Shown one piece after another: positions 58,784 through 64,000 of a stretch of DNA of 64,000 nt. Below the pieces are notes generated by a model that saw only the letters and a list, made by a program, of their open reading frames with translations, had not been told where the DNA came from and did not search any database. Made by a program: the position numbers and the translations under genes. Location: contig NW_026252114.1 in assembly GCF_025399195.1 (NCBI RefSeq), positions 218,532-282,531 of the forward strand. Direction: 5' to 3'. This DNA is from Umbelopsis ramanniana AG (taxonomy: Eukaryota; Mucoromycota; Umbelopsidomycetes; Umbelopsidales; Umbelopsidaceae). Every line of letters begins with the position of its first letter. Positions within the stretch are counted from its first letter, which is position 1.

Positions 58784-59930
58784 CCTTCAAAGGACCACTG
58801 GCTTAGCGTCTCACGTGCACGCTTATTTTTGGATATGAAGTAAGAAGAGCGATTTCAATCAAACTTTGATAGTGTAATCAATCGTCAAGTAGATTGCATA
58901 TGGACTGAATATAGTTTTTCACACACATGTATAAAGATACAAATTCTTGGATAATAAAGTAACTTACCTTCCATCAACGCATATCGTTATGTAATCGTAC
59001 GCTTGAATAGCACCCTGGCACTCATCCGAACTTTATTGAAAGCTCCAAACCAAAGTCAGTATCCGAAACCGTGCATTACATTCATTTCATTAAGCCGGTT
59101 GTGCCACCATTTTCTACCGCTATTGCCCAAAAAAGTCTAAGCATCTATTAGTCGCCTCCCAGGGTCTAAACACATTGATCATCCCGCCAAGCTCGGGTAG
59201 GACATACGGGACAGAAGGGAACTTTTCCTCGGACTGGACAACCAAGTTGTAACACAAGCTACTAGGGATATTGTGGGGAACAGCGTTAGTAAATTGGGTT
59301 CATAGGAATGGTAGAGTCCAATTGTTTTCTAAGATTTGAAGTTGACATGTGGATGAGTGCAATGTGCTAGTCTTCATTCGTAAAATTTTGGCAGCTTCGC
59401 TATATTGCTTTAGAATCTGCCCGACCGAGGCAGAATACATAAATTATGAATATCACCATCCTGGGAACCGACTTTCGTTCCAAGGTATGTACTTTTTCTT
59501 ATGTAACTTCCCTTTAGAGTTTTACGGCTTTATAATCACTACAGCTTGCTTACAAAGTCCAATATAAAAGTTTAGTGCCTGGCAATGAAAATGTCATTCG
59601 CAGCAAAGCTGTAGCAAAGGCCATTTTGGCAAAACTAACCAAGACGTAGGGAATACGCACCAATTAATTCAAATTCAATATACGCTTTAGAGAATAAGCG
59701 GCTTTCAGGAGTGAGATGTAGCTTATGCTTTAGGATCTCGCAATTGCATTTGTGTTTATTGGTACTCAGCGGGTGTTCGCTTACGAGGTTTGATCACCAA
59801 CCTTAAAGAGCTGATACCAAAAGGCTTACGGTAAATAGGAAAATCAATTGAGTGCCTTCTCAATAGGAAGGCTCAATAAATCAGTTCAACCTTTAACTTT
59901 TATTCGCACGTCTACAATCGTATGTCAATA
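58784..59930. other. Gene-poor spacer left of the retroelement
   Basis: About 1.1 kb of AT-rich sequence with no recognised gene. It holds the distal glutaminase promoter and the junction with the retroelement, which could not be placed exactly: no clear A-tail or target-site repeat was found. Confidence 0.4.
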
Positions 59931-60023
59931 ATTGGTGATAATATTGGCGGAAGTAACATTCATGATAATGTGTCATACGAGACTATAGTCCAGTTGCACT
60001 TCCCGAGTATGTGCCTGAGTCTG

Positions 60024-61280
60024 TTATTGTTCGACTAGACTGTCGTAGGCACTGGATTGTGAGTCCATGCGCTTCAATAATTCATCCAGGGTGGACTTCT
60101 TCTCATTCTTGCTTTTCTTCGCTTTAGCTTTGTACTCGGGTGTGGAATAATTTGGTGATCGTATTCCGCGGTAGTCCAATAAACTTTCGCACTCCTTCAC
60201 GCAGCGTTGCTCCTAGCCGATGAGCTTGACTGATACCAACACCGTGTAGCCGCATGTAATATTCAATTTGAGGCAGGTCGTTGCAATCCAGTTGCACTGC
60301 GCAAATATGTCCACGAATCCGTGAGAGGTACTTGTCGCACATAGTCATGGTTAATCTTCAATCGGATGTTGCTATCTTGCTTTCGTTTAGTATGCCTACT
60401 TGGTAGGGTGGCTGAGAAGCAACATTTGGAAGGATTGAGTTTATTTCTGTGACTATGCATGTACTCAGTGACATGTTCGTGCAGTTTGCGAAATTGGTGG
60501 GCGTTACTCGACATAACGATGATGTCGTCCGCAAACATTAGATGGTTATGCTGGATGCTTTCAGTGGTCGAACGCATATCGTTCAGAGACAGAGAGAGAT
60601 TCAGCAGACAGATGTTGAAGATCATAGGTGATAGCGGGTCACCTTGTTTGGTGCCTCGTTGAATTGTAATCATGCCAGTGGGACCAGTGGGCGTATCAAA
60701 CTAACCTCTGTTGATCTCCTAGATCGATTTCGGCTTGCTGAGCTTCGGCTCTGGCTGCAATCTCTTGATTCATTTGGCTGAGGTTTGAACGAAACACTAC
60801 ATCCAAAACCATCAGTAGTCATACCTATGTGGTGAGTCGCCGCTCTGAGTTTTTTTTTAAAGCCATGTCATTAGTGCATTACGGCTGTGATCTTAACCTT
60901 TCAAGTCGGTAAACATGCTGGTTATGATGTCGATAGAACGGTCATCAAGGCCGATAAGCTCCAGTGACTTTTGTATACGTTCGTACGAGACGCTGCCGAA
61001 AGCATCACCGATGTCGTAAGAGCATATTAATCTATTGCAGAGATTATATGCTTAAAATTGTTGTATTTGTGCTAGACTTTTAACGTCTCTCGCAATGCTC
61101 GAATAGTCTTGCTTATAATACGTAGAGAGGGGTTTCCATCAAATCCTGGACAGCTGGATTTGTTGAAGTGTTTGGCTGCCTTTTCGACATCATGTTCATC
61201 GATGTCTCTGATATTGGTTGTCCGGAAGCGTTGCTGGACACTACGGATGACTGGTGTTACATGTGTTGGGCGACTTTAAC
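60024..61280 (-). pseudogene. Reverse transcriptase region of the LINE (interrupted)
   Basis: Carries RT motifs 0, A, B and C and the thumb region (IEYYMRLHGVGISQAHRLGA). Between CPGFDGNP/ALRETLKV (about 61080) and LICSYDIGDAF (about 61030) the fingers part of the RT (about 80 residues in intact elements) is missing. Between motifs A and B a foreign 190-bp piece is present. A frame break lies near 60320. Confidence 0.8.
60702..60899. repeat. ~190-bp insertion in the RT, bounded by TAACCT repeats
   Basis: TAACCT stands at 60702-60707 and again at 60894-60899. Removing one copy and the piece between joins the RT as DLKG-stop-FDTPTGPTGMI, almost restoring the frame between motifs A and B. The inserted piece contains an open stretch on the minus strand (QMNQEIAARAEAQQAEIDLG) that does not look like RT. 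Its identity is unknown; no terminal inverted repeats were seen. Confidence 0.5.
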
Positions 61281-62594
61281 GTGCTGTGAATGATTCTTCA
61301 ATAGTTGCTTTAGTTATCTGACATGGTTGTTGCTGTTGGTTCGTCATGATCTGATCATACGTTAGTTTGGCTCGGTGCTTGTATTGGTGATATAGTCTCG
61401 TTGACTTTCTTCCTTCACAAAGGCGGTTCCGTTGGTGAAGTAAATCTGCGTCGGTCATATGGTGATAAATTCGGTGCAGCAAGGGCAGCGTTGAGGTCCT
61501 CTTCTGAGTCAAGTTGTTGAAGGTCTGGGATATCGCGTGGGCGGTGTAATCAGCTATCAATGCATAAAGTTCGTCATGGAACTGGTTATTCTTGTAAGTG
61601 AGGATTTCTTCGTCGTCACCATCTTCATCTGGCATGTGTGTTTCTACCAGCTCCATCACCGCCAACTCAAATGATTTTCGGCTTTCTGCATTTGCAAAGA
61701 GTGGTACACGTAATATCCGACTAGAGCTTCGTTGGGTAATTAAAGATGCAATTGTAGGGTAACTACCACGTTGTGTTGGTCGTCATGGTCGGATGTTGGT
61801 TGCTGTAGTTGGAATCATCGGTGTTTGTTCAACAGTTTCTCCTTCGTCAGGTGTGATATCCATGGGGATCTCATTGTTTGGCGATGGTTGATCAGACTCT
61901 TTTATCACCTGTGGCTTCACAGCATTATTTTGAAAGTTCTGTCATAATTGTCTCGATTGAAATATCCCCAGCAAAAGTCGAAAGAGAGATGAGCCGCGAC
62001 TTGCGTTTGGATTGTTTGCTGGGCTTGTGACTTCCTTTGTATCAGAAGAGGCATATTGTGTTGCCATTGTAGAAGACATTGGTTCGTTCAGAGAGGCGAA
62101 CGGAGCAAATCCAGAAATGTCAAAGGTCGTTGATGCTTCATTGTCGTTTACATCTGCCTCAGCTTCATGCACAGGCTTTACCTTTGGATAGGCGTTTAGC
62201 AATGGGCAACAGTAGGGGTGAGCAGTCGTCTCGTAGCCTTTTTATGCATGCACTGGCTGGTTGGAAATTGTCATCGTCAGAGTCATCAGAGTCGAGGTTG
62301 ATGGTGAGAGGTGAAGTTGACCTTCGTGGAGGTGAACTGTTTGTTGGTGTATGCGGACGAAAGTTGTCCTGACCAGCGTTTGGCTTGGTGAAATTTTTGG
62401 CCAGCGGACTTGTGGACCATGAATGCTGTGGCCGTTTTGGTGCAGCCGTAACAATGGGAACACGTACACCTTGCTCTTGCGTCGTTTTCAATCTCTGAAT
62501 GGCATTTTCAATGATTTCCGAGGATAGCCAAAATCGTTTAGTGTGTAGGAATCGTACAATATTAGCTGTCGACCATCCCATGGCGCCAATGGCT

Positions 62595-63310
62595 TCACGG
62601 ACAACTTGCAATCCATCGGTTTGAAGTGGTGAGTCGTATGTGCTGTTCATTGCGTCGATAAGGCCAGGATGGTTTGAAATGTGCGACAGAAAAATGTTCG
62701 TGGAAATTGACAGGCCACAACCTGGGCAGCTTCTTTCGATCGTCAGTTGGCTTATTGGTGCAATTGTAATTTTGGTGAAATGTGTGAAGACGTTTATCGG
62801 TACATTCGGAATTTGGGCATTTCCAGAGTGTACGTATTGTAACGCGATGGTCTTTCATACAATGAATACTAAGTTTGTCAAGGGCAGAGCATTGATTGCA
62901 CGTGTATCGTGTGACTGTGGTTGGTAAGACGAGGCCGCGGTAGGACATCCTGGTATAAATGTTGGTAGCGGAGGTATCGAAGGGATGTTTTGGTTGATCG
63001 TCCAAATGTGGACTAATAGATTTTCTCTACTGGAAAATGTTTCAATGCATTCGGTGCAGTTCCATTGGAACACCGTTGGAAGTAAAACTCTATGTTTCAT
63101 AGTATGATGATGGGACAGAGATCGCGGAAAAAATGTCGTGTGTGCGCACGTTGGACAGTGAAAGATGGCGGTTTCAGCGTTACAGTGTATGGTGTGGTGT
63201 TGTAGTTGCTTGTTTAATGGTGGAAGGTGCTGCATTGTTTGTGCTGGTGCGCCCGCGAGGGGCCGGATCATGTTTGTTATGTTTGGTGTAAACTGAATTT
63301 GTGGGAGCAT
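62595..63310 (-). pseudogene. Zinc-finger N-terminal region of the LINE (frameshifted)
   Basis: The start at 63310 opens MLPQIQFTPNITNMIRPL. The first two fingers are in one frame to about 63005, where the sequence continues in another frame with DDQPKHPFDTSATNIYTRMS and the third finger. A further frame change near 62650 joins to LQVVREAIGAMGWSTANIV. Fingers of this kind in retroelements bind target DNA or RNA; inferred. Confidence 0.75.
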
Positions 63311-64000
63311 GATGCAACTGTTTTTCTTTTTTCTCGTTTTCTATGTTTTTTGTCATTTTTTGTTGGATACTAATTGATATTGCTAAGGAGAGATAATGAT
63401 ATTGAGGATATTGAATGGCTTCACCAGTACGCTATAGGCAATTTGTATGATGAATTTCGCCTTGTTGTTTAGCGCGCAACTTATTTGTCGGCTGGCGGAT
63501 GGGAAAATTTTTCGCAGATTTCTCAATGCAAAATGCCGGAATGTCGAACAGAATGCTGACTTGCTATCGCACAGTTATGTGGGTAGTGTCAAAATTTGCT
63601 GCTTCTTCAAGACTCTTTACTGATATACCTTTTTTTGTCGTTGCTTTGCTAGTTTTCGCGAAAAATGCAAAAAAATCTCCGAATCGGGGAATCGAACCTG
63701 ATAAAATTTATTTGAAGATTCAGCAATTTGGCTAATTGTTATGAAAAGAAAAACCCCACAGTGAGGGAAAACAAAAGTTACATTCGTAACTGAGCTAAGG
63801 ATGAGCATTGCTGACAGGACTCTGGCGCGTTCAGTTCGGCCGTGAGTTCAAACAAAGAAAAGTACATAAAAGGAAATGAAATAAATTGGGATCTCTTGAA
63901 AGTAAAGCAGATGTCAGAAGTGAACACAAAAGATTTTCGGCATTGGGCGTTAAGATCGTCCGTGGTTGCACCGAGCTAGCCATAGGTGATGTCCTGATCG
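63311..64000. other. Region upstream of the LINE, right end of window
   Basis: AT-rich with no coding potential recognised. It contains the tRNA-like element at 63676-63805. At 63960-63985 the minus strand has GCTAGCTCGGTGCAACC, weakly like an A box; no partner B box was found before the window ends. Confidence 0.4.
63676..63805 (-). ncRNA. tRNA-like Pol III element (A box, B box, T-run)
   Basis: Read on the minus strand: an A-box-like TTAGCTCAGTTA (63787-63798), a perfect B box GGTTCGATTCC (63688-63698), then CCGATTCGGAGA and a run of seven T (63669-63675). Box spacing (about 90 nt) is longer than in a simple tRNA. No cloverleaf could be drawn: the D-stem lacks its partner and the acceptor halves (CTCATCC and TTCGGAG) pair poorly. 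A tRNA pseudogene, a tRNA-derived SINE head, or an intron-bearing tRNA are the options. Confidence 0.45.

Larger units (their letters stand above)
59931..63310 (-). mobile_element. Decayed non-LTR retrotransposon (LINE) with C2H2 fingers
   Basis: Element lies on the minus strand, 5' end near 63310. N-terminal part: three C2H2-like fingers (CPTCAHTTFFPRSLSHHHTM, CTECIETFSSRENLLVH, YTCNQCSALDKLSIHCMKDH). Middle: a linker region, then the pre-RT segment (ELYALIADYTAHAISQTFNN) and CPGFDGNPSLRI. RT: SYDIGDAFGSVSYER (motif A), GTKQGDPLSPMIFNICL (motif B), HLMFADDIIVM (catalytic ADD). The C-terminus ends DELLKRMDSQSSAYDSLVEQ before TAA at 60024-60026. Frames shift near 63005, 62650, 61080 and 60350, and an insertion splits the RT, so the copy is dead. 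Fingers plus an AFGSV/QGDP-type RT recall the R2/NeSL group, but no nuclease was recognised, so the clade is open. Both borders are approximate. Confidence 0.85.

Noticed and set aside
63955-64000. A-box-like GCTAGCTCGGTGCAACC at the right edge
   Set aside because: No B box, acceptor stem or anticodon arm within the window; too little sequence to call a tRNA.

Overview
This window reads as nuclear DNA of a filamentous, early-diverging fungus, most likely Mucoromycota. The reasons are dense genes with many short introns (about 50-80 nt, GT-AG, with CTAAY-like branch points), short intergenic gaps, and fungal genes such as a GtaA-type secreted glutaminase, thaumatin-like and histidine-phosphatase secreted proteins, uricase and exocyst Sec10. 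The genus cannot be fixed from this sequence alone. No rRNA, CRISPR array, plasmid or organelle sequence was seen.

Layout: 1-1335 is the N-terminal, RRM-containing part of a Set1-like H3K4 methyltransferase (minus strand, running off the window). 2.0-5.5 kb is a CCX/NCLX-type cation/Ca2+ exchanger (minus). It diverges from a C2/EF-hand phosphatidylserine decarboxylase (5.9-9.3 kb, plus). Next come a homeobox factor (10.1-11.4, minus), a mitochondrial rhomboid protease (13.5-14.8, plus), Arf1 (15.1-16.4, plus), Sec10 (18.3-21.9, plus), a secreted thaumatin-like protein with a CBM52-like tail (23.5-24.6), uricase (25.3-26.3) and an MFSD1-like transporter (26.7-28.3).

28.4-44.4 kb is very compact and rich in translation and ribosome-biogenesis genes. 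It holds a GTPBP1/2-like GTPase and a GNL1-like GTPase sharing one 198-bp promoter, then ZNHIT2, an ACBD6-like acyl-CoA-binding/ankyrin protein, Rrp8, a phage/kinetoplastid-type ATP-dependent DNA ligase with a mitochondrial-like leader, a MINPP-like histidine phosphatase, and Utp4. 44.5-58.7 kb holds a BRI3-like membrane protein, a small Lmo0937/DUF5670-like membrane protein, a maltose-acetyltransferase-like enzyme, a SMIM4/UQCC5-like micro-protein, the endocytic scaffold Ede1, a Pin4/Cip2-like RRM-R3H protein, CCDC43, an aldo-keto reductase and a GtaA-like glutaminase.

58.8-64 kb changes character. It is gene-poor and carries a decayed non-LTR retrotransposon (minus) with C2H2 fingers and a reverse transcriptase. 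A ~190-bp insertion interrupts the RT. A tRNA-like element with A box, B box and a T-run lies just upstream of the retroelement.

The genes do not form one pathway. Membrane traffic and lipid genes (PSD2-like, Arf1, Sec10, Ede1, ACBD6-like) and ribosome genes (GNL1, Rrp8, Utp4) are over-represented, which may be chance. The points most worth a second look are two GC-AG introns, the HSQ replacement in the MINPP-like active site, the mitochondrial-like DNA ligase, the bacterial-family 76-aa membrane protein with a strong TATA box, the long structured Arf1 intron, and the retroelement/tRNA-like locus. No clearly undescribed multi-gene system was seen.
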